From Oscheius tipulae (taxonomy: Eukaryota; Nematoda; Chromadorea; Rhabditida; Rhabditidae), in the NCBI GenBank assembly GCA_037178975.1, contig JASJZH010000004.1, positions 6,696,001 to 6,760,000 of the forward strand: DNA of 64,000 nt, read 5' to 3'. Position 1 is the first letter of the stretch, and every line of letters begins with the position of its first letter. The notes below the pieces were generated by a model, which saw only the letters and a list, made by a program, of their open reading frames with translations, was not told where the DNA came from and searched no databases. The translations under genes and the position numbers were made by a program. Positions 43,418-54,348 of this stretch are shown in pieces.

Positions 43418-44705
43418 CTATTTGGAATTGGGCATCTTCGGGTTCCAGGCCTTTGTCAAAGCCGTAAAGTGTTTGTCCGCTGACTCGTGCATCTCCAGAT
43501 CTCTGCCGTTTAGATCTTTGACAGTGCTCTTCCTCTTTTTTCCACATGTCATCTTCATGTGTCGGAGAACTATGAACCAGGGAAAGGCAATGTTGCCAAC
43601 AGGAATTAACTGTAAATGCCATGTAATGTGACTTTAGATAAGCTTACATTTAGGTAGGTGAAGGTGAGCAATCCGTAAGTGGGATAATCGTAAATGCCGG
43701 TGGTTACAGCCACAATACACGAAAAGGCAAGAAGACGACAGATGATTTCACCGAGGAGGGATTTGAGGAGGGAACGGTTGAAGCGGTAGACGTAGACGCT
43801 CTGCAAATCTATTTTTTGCTACCAGGAATATAATTTGCTTGGTAACAGTTACAATGTATTGATGAGCGTGTCCAGATTTACATCCGATACCACGTTTCGA
43901 TCAGAAGTTTGAGAGTGGGTGTTCTACTGGATATCAACAACAACGAACCCTATATCTCCTCTCCAAGCTGTCTCCGACACCCTGCTTGTAACTGTTCTGA
44001 TTCAAGTAAAGAGTGTACAGAAGTGCCTGGAAAAACTTGTTGATAAATGTGCATAATTGGTGAGTGAACAAAGAAGACAATTATCTTACCACAATTCCAA
44101 AGATCTGTGAGCTGATAATGATACCACCTGCCAGTTGTTGATACTCTTCTAATAATAAATGTTTTCAAAAGTTTACACAGAACTTGCCGCTCAAAAGCAT
44201 CGCCGTACAATAGTAGGAAGAGAATCCGATAAGGACAATGACTGCAGGCAGAGATATCATGAACTTGGATGAACAGTCAAATTCTAGGTTGAACTGTCCA
44301 TTAAGAAGACGCTCGCACGCTGTCAAAATGACTCCATAGACATAGAGCCAGGTTCCGATCTCGTGAAAGAAGGTAGCTTTGCGAAATGGGGTCATCTCTG
44401 GAATATTTTGTTTTTGCAAAAGAAATGAAACTCACCAGTAGTCACGACCTGCTCGTAGTGAAAAAATATTTGATTGTGAACGGATTTCGAGTAGACAGTG
44501 TAAGAATACGAGGTGTCTGTAATATAAGCAGATGAGTATATCAGACAGATGCAGAGTCTGAATTTATTTTTGTGATGAAATTGTGAAAAACACACTTTGT
44601 AACAATTCCCAATCGGTCGTAGACGAGAATTTTTATGATCACAATAGTTGAGGTAACAATGCTCATTGTGTGCAGAAGTAGCTCAAAAACGTGGAGAGGC
44701 AGCAT
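43418..44705 (-). CDS. SRE/SRA-superfamily-like 7TM receptor, copy 2
   Basis: Start MLPLHVFELLLHTMSIVTST (44705), stop 43418 after ALTKAWNPKMPNSK. Diagnostic parts: YDRLGIVTK, LCICLIYSSAYITDTSYSYT, HEIGTWLYVYGVILTACERL (Thr to Cys before ERLL), SSYYCTAMLLS, QQLAGGIIISSQIFGI, LYTLYLNQNSYK, YVYRFNRSLLKSLLGEIICR, LIPVGNIAFPWFIVLRHMK and TVKDLNGRDLEMHESADKHF. All exons stay open with short introns. The tail extends a few residues beyond the KAWN end seen in other copies. Confidence 0.68.
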
Positions 44706-45518
44706 GATTTCTTACACTGAAAGAAAGAGATTCCGTTGAACGTTCACGGTTTAACGGAAAGCAGATGCAATTTTCGAATAGGATGTCTGATGCGACGAGT
44801 CTTTAAAGATCAAACAGGATATAAACATCTAAAATTGGATCAGTAAATAACGGCTTTATGTTTATCAAACATATGTTTGAGTTTTGAGGTATGGATTTTC
44901 GCCAGAAGGATTAGAGGAAAGTTAAATGGAAGTGATGTGCGGGATTAAACAGCAGAAAATCAGAGACAAGACGGACTGATTGTCTGAGCTTCGGAATTAT
45001 GAGCTCTTCTGAAGGAGACGACGGGTCTAAAAAACTGGACGGATGTCTGTCATGGAACAGAACCATTAGAGTACTCATATGTTCAACTAGAGAGAGAGCA
45101 AGGGTAAGTTGGATAACCGAAAGTACGGGCTACTCGTACTGCCAGGATAAAGTGAAAACTGCTTGAAAGGAAACAAGATACAATAAGCAACTCTGTGGAC
45201 CGGAAACTCAATTATCTACTACAATTTTCATCCACTACCAGAATGAAACCAATCTTCTGACAAAACTAATAAGCAGTCTATGAACAGAAAAGTATGTTTT
45301 CCGCTTATGTATGGCTTTGATGCAGTACAGACAAGGTTTGTGCCGGACCTTCGATTTGAAGAAAAGAAACGGTTCAGCACAATCACAAGAAAGCTCAACT
45401 AATGTTCCTTCTTTCTTTGAATACTTTCAAAAGCTTATGATTGACTATGTATCAGACCCTTTTCTAAGAATGGCATCTAGCTGATATCTTGGAAAATACT
45501 TTATTCCAAGTTTGTATG
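44706..45518. other. Intergenic stretch between receptor copies 2 and 3
   Basis: AT-rich, with only small open frames. No repeat or gene supported. Confidence 0.5.
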
Positions 45519-47257
45519 CTATGTCCCAGGTTTTGTAGCATTCCAAGCGATTCTCAACGAATTGAAATGCTGTTCCGTGGACTCGGTCATAATCAGGTTG
45601 TTTCCAATAAAGTCTTGAACTGCTGAAATTCGTTGAATCACTACTTTTTTGAACCAACCATTCGACTTGTTCCTCCTACAGGATAAGTCAATCTTCATGT
45701 GACGCAGGACGATGAACCAAGGAAAAACAATACTGCCGACTGGAATTAGCTGGAAAGGATTAGTATTATAGGCTCCCTGTGTACGGGTACATTGTGATAG
45801 GTGAAGGTTAACCAGCCAAATATAGGGTCCTCGTAGACGCGACCAGTTGTGACAACAATTATACAGGAGAAGGCGAGGAGACGACAAGTGACTTCACCGA
45901 GGAGAGACTTGAGCAACGAGCGGTTGAACTTGTACACATAGGCACTCTGAATTATTTTTCTCCGATAGTGTCAAAACAGCAAAGCTAGTCCTTGAATGTA
46001 CCATCACTATTGTCTCAGCACAGAGTTCTCACTCGTATCGCCTCGTTTGAGCTTCTATCTTTTCTTAGAAATAGATATCCCTCTCAAAATTTCCGGAATA
46101 AAAGTCAGACTAGTTCTCACCCCACCAACTGATCTCTCTCTCTCTCTTTCGAACGTTCCTGTTTGTGTGAATCTGACTCACTGTTTTGACTGAAACCTAC
46201 ACGATATCGCTCTTCCAGACTTCGTCCAACTCCCGATCTGTAAGATTTCTTGTTCAGGTAGAGGGTATAAAGGAGTGCCTAAAACAAGTGCAGGATTAGA
46301 GAAGGACTATTTTTACCGCTATTCCACAGATCTGGGAGGCGATGATAATAGCCCCAGCTAGCTGTTGGTACTCGTCTAAAAAACAGAGACTAAATTGGGA
46401 AGAAGACTTACGGCTGAGGAGCATAGCTGTACAATTGTACGAAGAGAATCCTATCAGGACGACTAAAAGTGGAGCCAGGATGATAACTCTCGAGTTGCAC
46501 GACAGTTCAACATTAGACTTTGCGTTTATCAGTCGTTCGGAGGCTGTCAGAATCACCCCCCAAACGTACAGCCAGGTTCCGATCTCGTGGCAGAAGACGC
46601 TCTTCCGAAATGGTGTCAGTTCTGAACAATTAGTTAAAAGTATAACCTGAACTAACCTTGTGTAACAATCTGACTCTCGATGAACAGCAACTGATTGTTC
46701 ATTATTTTAGTATAGACTGCGTAGGAGTAGGAGATGTCCGTCACGTAAGCAGAAGTATAGATCAGGGAAATGCAGATTCTGAATTATTCGGAACTTTTAT
46801 TATACACTTTGACATGTTCTTTTATATTTTTGTACAGACTACAGTAATTTTTGCACAAGTATGGCTGATGCCCTGTTGGGACGCGTGACAGTTAGATGAT
46901 GTTCCAGTCGGACAGAAGCAAAGTTTTCCCAGAGACGCATCTCCCAAACTGACTTGATTTGACTTGACAACTTTGGTCATTAACTGCTGTCACTAAGTAT
47001 CTGTGAGAAATTGGCAAATAGTGCTTTACAGACAGATACACGCACACACAGAAACGTTTGGGCAGTTGGAACCAGATGCAGCTAAAAATGGCGTCCGTAT
47101 ATCCAAAATGGACCATCAACGGATGTCACAACAGAACTCAAACACACTTGGTGACAATGCCCAACTTGTCGTAGAGAAATATCTTCAGAGTGACGACAGT
47201 AGCTGTCAGCATACTCACACAATGGAGCAGCATCTCAGAACTGTGCAAAAAATGCAT
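45519..47257 (-). CDS. SRE/SRA-superfamily-like 7TM receptor, copy 3
   Basis: Start MHFLHSSEMLLHCVSMLTAT (47257), stop 45519 after NSLRIAWNATKPGT. Exon 1 ends YDKLGIVTK; exon 2 starts ICISLIYTSAYVTDISYSYA. Other parts are HEIGTWLYVWGVILTASERL, QQLAGAIIIASQICGI, YVYKFNRSLLKSLLGEVTCR, LIPVGSIVFPWFIVLRHMK and AVQDFIGNNLIMTESTEQHF. The first intron (about 46787-47148) is far longer than in the other copies because it contains a diverged copy of the 14.7-kb tandem repeat in reverse orientation. Conserved residues are kept, so the gene is probably functional. Confidence 0.66.
46925..47065 (-). repeat. Diverged copy of the 14.7-kb tandem repeat core
   Basis: On minus this reads like the repeat core at 14733-14845: CTGTCTG-like tract, GCCAATTT, GTCAAATCAAGTCAG-type end. 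It lies in the first intron of receptor copy 3. Similarity is partial (recognised by shared short blocks in the same order), so moderate confidence. Confidence 0.45.
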
Positions 47258-47995
47258 TCCACCTGAAACAAATTGATCTGGCTAGAAATCTTTTTCATGC
47301 GAGACCGAAATCGGACAAAGAGTATCAGGTGAAGGAAATGATGTCCTGATTGCAAATAGGTTTTGATCAATGGGAGGTGTGAGAGGAAGTAGTATGTTTG
47401 GATGAAAATACGGGGCGGATCAAGGAGACATTCTTATAGTAATCACGACCGTTCAAGGGATCTTGGAAAAAGGGTTATACTGGGTAATACAATCTGGGTT
47501 TGTCTCATTTTTCTTCTCAGAAATCTGAGTAGTCTGAGAGGAAAATGGGAGGTGTGAGAGGAAGTAGTGTGATTTGATCATGACTAAAAGCTGATTTTCC
47601 TCCACCCTCATCCGTAATTGTTTATAGAAGAGAGGCAAGAAGTTTAACGGTTGCTCTAAACCAAAAGCTAGCAGATTTTTGCACGTCAAAAGATAAAATA
47701 GGAATCATTTGAATGCGAAGTAATTCGCCTTGTAAGGTTAATCCGGCTCTCAGACGTGACGAGTTGTTTCACATAGAAACACGTTTGATGTAACATCTTA
47801 AAACGGACAACATTTCTTATGAATGAACACAGGAAATGATCAAAATAAGTTACGTTCTTCAATATCTACGGGAGCTTCACTATGGTCACAGATCCTGGGT
47901 TAGATTCAGCTGATACATAGTTCTATTTCTGCTAGTGAAGGTTAAGACAGACCAAAAAGAGATAAGCCTTTCACAACCTGTCAAACCAAAACAAT
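47258..47995. other. Region upstream of receptor copy 3 with a direct repeat
   Basis: A perfect 24-bp direct repeat, starting ATGGGAGGTGTGAGAGGAAG, occurs at 47370-47393 and 47545-47568 with some similarity downstream. No gene is supported. Confidence 0.5.
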
Positions 47996-49115
47996 TTACT
48001 TTTTAGCTTCATTCCAGGCCTTATACAACGAGGCAAAGTGCTCGTCGGATGTCTCTCGCAAGGCTATTCTGTTTCCGTTGAGATCACTCACAGCAGCTAC
48101 TGAAATCGCTTTGAACCATTTTGGGGACAGATTACCTCTGGTATCGATTCCAAAGATGAGCTGCTTAAATTTGACGTGTCGGAGAACGATGAACCAGGGA
48201 CAGAGGATGCTGCCAATTGATATGGTCTGAAATAGGGATAGGATGAAGGAAAGATTTCTTACAGAATGGTAAGTGAGAGCAAGCCATCCAAATTCCGGAT
48301 CAGAATGAACTCCGGCAGTTATGACAGCGACGAAAGAGAATGCCAGTGCTCGGAAAAGAACCTCTCCGATGAGAGATTTGAGAAGAGAACGGTTGAACTT
48401 GTACTCGTAGGCCGACTAAACCCTTCACTGTTACCAAACAGTCTCATTTCATACCTGGTATCTGGTCTCCAGACTCTGTCTTCCAATTCCCTTCTTGTAG
48501 TTTTTCTGGTTCAAGACCAAAGTCCAACAAAGCGCCTAAAACCCGAATCTTGCAAGCTTCAAAGATTTCCCAGACCGAAATTCCGAAGACTTGTGACATG
48601 GCAATGATGCATGCCGCGTGCTGTTGATACTCGGTACTAATGAGCAGTGATGTGAAAAAGTAGGAGCTCGAAAAAATCAGAGCTCCAAGGAATGGAGAAG
48701 CGACCGCCAGACCGTAGGACAGTCGAGGATTGACACTACAATGTCCATTCAGAAGACGCTCGGTGGCCGTGAGGATGACTCCCCAGACATAGATCCAAGT
48801 TCCCATCTCATGGCAAAATATGGCGTCATGGAGAGGACTCGGCTCGAGACTGATGATATCCGAATAAGCAACGAGAATCTGTCCCTTATTCATCTTCAAG
48901 CATATTGCATAAATGTAGGAAATGTCGGTGAGGAAGACTGACGAGTAGATCATCGAGACACATACTCTCAAATTTCTATTGAACAATAGAATGAGAGAAA
49001 CCAACTTGGCGACAGAGTTGATCTTGTCGTAGAGGATGACTTTCGAGACTACGACGATGGCTGTAAGTAGACTGCAAGCGTGGAGAGCGAGTTCGATCCC
49101 ATTGACCAAGAACAT
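47996..49115 (-). CDS. SRE/SRA-superfamily-like 7TM receptor, copy 4
   Basis: Start MFLVNGIELALHACSLLTAI (49115), stop 47996 after SLYKAWNEAKK. Diagnostic parts: YDKINSVAK, VCVSMIYSSVFLTDISYIYA, HEMGTWIYVWGVILTATERL followed by LNGH, SSSYFFTSLLIS, YQQHAACIIAMSQVFGISV, YEYKFNRSLLKSLIGEVLFR, SIGSILCPWFIVLRHVKFK and VSDLNGNRIALRETSDEHFA. It pairs closely with copy 5 (shared HEMGTW, ETRYQ or EERYQ, LIGEVLFRA, CPWFIVLRHV), so copies 4 and 5 are the most recent duplicates. Confidence 0.68.
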
Positions 49116-50299
49116 TTACTGAAAGGAGATAATCAATGTCATTGTCATGTTACGTTGTGACGGATAGTAGAAACCAAACTAACAGAGTGAGGAGTAAGGT
49201 TGCGGAGGGGACTAATCTTGTGAACAACCTGATCACTGAAAAACACTGTTATCCTGGGAAGGAGGAATTGTATAGATGGAAAAAGGTCACTGCTGAAGGG
49301 GTATTGAGAACAGGAACCCTGTTCCGTGTTGGAATACTACTGTTTAAGTGATCTGACTGTGTTGAAAAAAGCCAGAGATCTTCAAAAGAGAGACAAAGAC
49401 GATAATATGTCTGTGTTCCAAAGAAACATCTGAATCCGTGTTCTCTTGAGTTTTCCCAGAGCAAATTGTCAGCAACCAGAAAGTAACTTTCAATTGGAAA
49501 ACGAAAATTTTACCGTATAATTCTGCTATGGGATGGAGAACCAGGAATCATTTGCAGGTCCGAGCACACAAAGGCAAAAAGCTGTGTCGGGCTCGCAAGA
49601 AGTGAACTGGCGTAAATCTAATGATTTTCAAGCCAGTCTCTAACAATTATTCGAATACTGAAATCCGAAAAGAGACTATCGAGGCGATGAAAGAAGCTTT
49701 CGTGAGACAGAATTGGAATGACGCACAAGATCTTCTTTACATCGGAGAATAGGGGAAGGATTCGGTAAATAAGATTAAAATGTGTACTGCTTGATTTGGC
49801 TAGTTTTCTTCTGTATACGAGTTCGTGACTCATTTACTAGTTCAAATTGTACGTGGAACCACCCTCCACGAATTGTAGTTTGTGCGAATAAAGGATCAAA
49901 CAAGGAGAATAGGAAGAACATTGATCCAATTTTCTAACAAGAGGTAAGAGTTTAAGCTGATGAACGCGATTCTTGAAGGGCGAGTGTATGACATGGAGCC
50001 AGAGATGAGACTGGCATGATATGTTACCCATTGTCGCCATTTTCGACATGGACTTAGGTTCTTATGACATTCTGATCAAAATGTTAAAGATCTTATAGTA
50101 AGGAATAAAATTTAAAAAATTAAAAAAAAACAGCTTCGTTATATCTCGAGAGAAAAGTACAAGCCACAATTCTCTAGGGAGAATCAGAGAACTTCTGTTT
50201 ACAGAGACAAAAAATGTCATTTATAGACTCGGACCTAGGGAAGACGCTGCCTTCCTTTTCATTTCCTCAATAACACGGAAATCGGACCAGAGAAATCAT
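49116..50299. other. Intergenic stretch between receptor copies 4 and 5
   Basis: No gene or repeat supported; short unrelated frames only. Confidence 0.5.
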
Positions 50300-51580
50300 T
50301 TATTTGCACCTTTCCTCCCAGGATCTCTGAAGAGAGGCAAAATGTTCATCTGTTGTCTCTCGCAAGGCCAAGTTTTTTCCGTTCAGGTCGCTGACTGCCG
50401 TCACTGGAAAGACCTTCTCCCTTGTCAAAAGGAAGACTACCTTTGTTATCTCCGCCACAAAAAAACCGTTTGAAGTTGACATGTCGGAGGACGATAAACC
50501 ACGGACAGACGATACTTCCGACTGGTATGGTCTGAAAATGGTACTGCTTATAGAGAGCGAAGATTGGTTACGTTATGATAGGCAAAAGATAGCCATCCGA
50601 AAGCGGGATGCTGGTAGACACCTGTGGTTATGACAACGATGAAACTGAACCCGATGGCTCGGAACAAAACCTCACCAATAAGTGAGTTGAGTAGCGAACG
50701 ATTGAATTTGTAGACGTAGGCAGACTGGAAATTCCTGACCTTTCTGTGAAGTGTGAAAGCTTGCCTGATACCTCTCCTCTAAAACCTGTGTACCCAGACC
50801 ATTTTTGTAGTTCTTCTGATTTAGAAATAGTGTGTACATGAGGGCCTGAAATTTTTCTTATTTCTATATTACAGGACTCTCACCGAAATACCAAAAATCT
50901 GCGAGCTAACGATCATAATATCAGCCTTTTGTTGGTGTTCAGCCGACAGAAGCAGAGTCGTACAAAAGTATGATGTACCAAAGATGACTAGAGCAATAAC
51001 GGGCGAGAAAAAGAACACGGCAGAGGAGAACTGCAGATTGAGGTTGTAGTGGCCGTTCAGAAGTCGCTCAGTTGCTGTGAGGATCACTCCCCATACGTAG
51101 ATCCACGTTCCCATCTCATGACAGAAGATGGCGTTGTGGATCGGTGCCTCTGAATCTAAAAGTCTTTTGTGTCTGTTTGTCTGGAACTGACTAGAGACAA
51201 TTTTCTGTAATCTGAATCAGTAAGACCCCTCTGAATCTGGTAGGTGTTTCCACAGAACACACTCCCATTTCACCCACTCTCATGACTCAATCCTCGGCTT
51301 TTCTTACCTGTGGTAATGACATCTGAATAGGTGAATACTATCTGATTTCTGAGACACTTGATGTAAACGGCATACAAATAAGAGATGTCGCTGAGAAAAA
51401 CAGATGAGTAGATCATTGAAATGCATAACCTGGACCGGAAATAGTTTTGACTCTGAGGAGGTGAACTCACTTGGCAACTGGATTGATTTTGTCATAAATA
51501 TTAATCTTGAAGATGACCACAATGGCTGTGAGAATACTACATGAATGGAGGACAAACTCAAAATAGAAGAGAACTTGCAT
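50300..51580 (-). CDS. SRE/SRA-superfamily-like 7TM receptor, copy 5
   Basis: Start MQVLFYFEFVLHSCSILTAI (51580), stop 50300 after SLQRSWEERCK. Diagnostic parts: YDKINPVAK, LCISMIYSSVFLSDISYLYA, HEMGTWIYVWGVILTATERL followed by LNGHYN, YFCTTLLLSAEHQQ, LMYTLFLNQKNYKNG, YVYKFNRSLLNSLIGEVLFR, PVGSIVCPWFIVLRHVNFK and AVSDLNGKNLALRETTDEHF. The tail has RSW where others have KAW. All exons are open. The intron before the third exon (about 51160-51305) is longer than usual. Confidence 0.68.
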
Positions 51581-52291
51581 CGAACTGAAAAGGGAATTGT
51601 CGACATAAGAGATACGTTTATCGGGACTGGAATAGGTCAAATTTTGAAAAGAAATGCGGTCACACTTTTGGAGTTAGATTACTCGGAATCGATATGTCTT
51701 GAGAATGTGTTTTTGTGATCAAGTGAATCCGATTAGAGGCAAGAAGGGAGTGTGAGTTGGTGTTTGGACTGGATCACACATATTGTATTTTGTCTTACTG
51801 AGATTCGGACAATGCAATTATGACTGATCGTTTGTCAATCTAAGAGATAATGTTCGTTAGATTGTTCCTGATCAATAACTCCTTTGTCGGAAGACAGAGA
51901 AAAGTCGAGCAGTTTAATAGCAATGCAAAGAAGTAGGATATTTCAGAAGCTATTCGAGTGGAAAAGAAAAGGCGAGTAACTCGACTTTGAACTTAGACCA
52001 TTATCCTTTGTCCAATCAGTGGGTGGCATGAGAGGTGTAAGAAACCTAGAACTACGATTCCTCTCTCAAAATATTAGCAGCCAGAGAAACTGAAAATGGT
52101 CAGCTAATTGTTTTTCTGTTGTTCACGCATCTTTTTACGGCAAATCTGTCAGTAGGAGGAACTTTTAACAGGCGGATAATGAGAAGAGATATGAGTAATC
52201 TAATTCGCGTAGCATAGAATATTCCCCAAATAATCTTTTTGAGATATCTGCTATCTTCCAACAACAATATAAACTTCATTGTCTTCAAATC
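51581..52291. other. Region upstream of receptor copy 5
   Basis: No gene supported. It contains an AAGGGAGTGTGAG-like motif near 51745 loosely similar to the direct repeat upstream of copy 3. Confidence 0.45.
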
Positions 52292-52914
52292 CTACATTCG
52301 AATGTTTGGATAGAATCGGAAGCGAGAAGGTCGTGAGCGCGGCAACGACTCCCAGTCGACGGATGCGTAGACATCTGCTCTCTTGGCTACACGGCACTGA
52401 AAATGATCGTTTGCACGAGTATAGTTTGAGACTGAAATCTGCTTCATTACTTCTAAGTAGATTCGATTCATCGTGAGTGAGCTCTGGCAATTGGAGCATC
52501 CGAACCAGTGACCTTTCAGTACTCCCACTCACTAAGCTCTCCCATATTTTTGCGAAATCTGAGTACAAAAAGAATTCTATTATTCGAATTGTTCGTTTTG
52601 TAGACAAATTCGAAACAACCTTCCTTATCTCTAGCAAAAACCCGTACTCATTTCTTCAGCTTATGAATGAGTACAGCATTTCTTCAGCTTAGGTCATACG
52701 CGTTTCTTTAAAAAAAACACAGCAAAAGTGACAAACTTTGTCATGTCTTTCTTTAGATCTGTTCAATATGTACAGCTGTATTCAGATTTTACAATAGTTA
52801 ATTGTTTCGAAGTTAAATACTCACCATGTCGCCGTCACAGTTCCAAGTCGTGAGTACTGCCTGTGTCCAGCTGAAGCAGATGACTAGAAGGAACGCCAAC
52901 AGAAGGCCTTTCAT
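52292..52914 (-). CDS. Small secreted protein
   Basis: Exon 1 (52914-52825) encodes a clear signal peptide, MKGLLLAFLLVICFSWTQA, and TTWNCDGDM up to a GTGAGT donor. The most likely last exon (52396-52292) joins in phase to give CRVAKRADVYASVDWESLPR and RFRFYPNIRM. The mature peptide would be about 45 residues, with two cysteines and a KR site. Other exons between 52400 and 52820 are possible, so length is uncertain. Family unknown. It lies between receptor copy 5 and the K2P channel. Confidence 0.45.
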
Positions 52915-54348
52915 TTTGTATGTGGAGGCTGAAATGTGATCGACTAAAGCCAGTTGAACAATGATTGGGTCATAATTAAGGAATGGCGGGAAAACAATTG
53001 AGCCACCATGTAAAAAATAAGGTTATTGGTGTATTTGTGGAAGAAGTCAAAGAGCAAACCGTTTGTTCCAAAAGACTGCAACAATCAGGCTCAACTAACA
53101 AAGAATACTGAAATGACAAGCAACACCTGTCTCATTTAGTTATGAAGTCGGAGATTCAATTTCAAAGATCCGATACAAGTTCCGTGTCTTCAAGTTCTGT
53201 GTTCGGAAAGTGTCGTCATAAAATTCTAAGCTCCCAAGCACTAAGAGAATAAACTAAGAGAGCGTCGCGCCTCCGTTTAATACCAGGAAACATTCTTCCG
53301 AATGGTTTTTGAGAGGGCGCAAGATTGCGTCATTTCATATCATCAGAGCTAGACACAAGGTAGCACCTTTTTGATGTTTAAAAAGTTGAGTAATCACCTG
53401 CAAGGTTTTTAGATGAGGTTAATTTATGAGGGTTTTGCAACCGCTGTAAGCTGACAAGCTGGTAGTCCTGAAGACACCGGAACTGATATAACATAAGAGT
53501 GAAGAACATCAAAAAACGTCTATAGCATTGTGGCATTTGAAAAGAGACACTGGTTATTTGGGGTCAGGATAACCCAGAATTTCATAAGATATCTACGTCG
53601 TGTATGAAAAAAAGTATAAAATGATAGATTGTTGTTCTGGAGCACTTTAGTCGAAGAGTAGGCGGCTTGAATCGCAGACTGATTGTAGATACAGCAAGAA
53701 TTTCGGAAATAGAAGATCAGACGGACATAGTCACGAGGTACAGAACTTTTTAAAGGATGGCAAATGCACGTTTTGAATGTGGCTAAAGGCTACGGGATGC
53801 TCTGGAATCAACCTGGAGCATACTGTTTAATTCAGAGTGATGAGTCAAAGCTTGGGTGGACTTCAGATTCACGACACTTACACGACAAATCTCCCACTAG
53901 AATGTCTAAAAAGAGAGAGGGAGAAGGTGTTTGCATTGAGTAGGCGGCGTTTTTGTGCAAAATTGTTTGGGAGGAGGGTGATGTTATAGACGAACTTAGC
54001 AAAAACAGCCTAATTTCTTCAAACACTTTTCCTGATCACGTTAAAGGGTGGTGTTTACAAGAAGGATCTTTGCCCGAGGAATTCGTCCACTAATATTCAA
54101 AAAGAGGGCCAAGTCATTACGAGACACACTCCAAATAACCAGCAAGCCATTAACTCGTCTTGGTCAGCAATAAGGGCGGGAAGTAATTGTCTTTTCCGCG
54201 AGTAAATTAAAACTGAACGAGTTATGCGCTCACATATTGAAAACATTTTCATTACACGCTCATAATGCGAATATTATACCAAACAAGACCCGTTTGCAAA
54301 TAAGAGAAATCTCAAGTGAGGATCTATGATTTGTGACGACTGACTCTT
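52915..54348. other. Intergenic stretch, nothing recognised
   Basis: About 1.4 kb, AT-rich, without a supported gene, tRNA or repeat. The minus frame 53832-54026 shows no family features. Confidence 0.5.
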
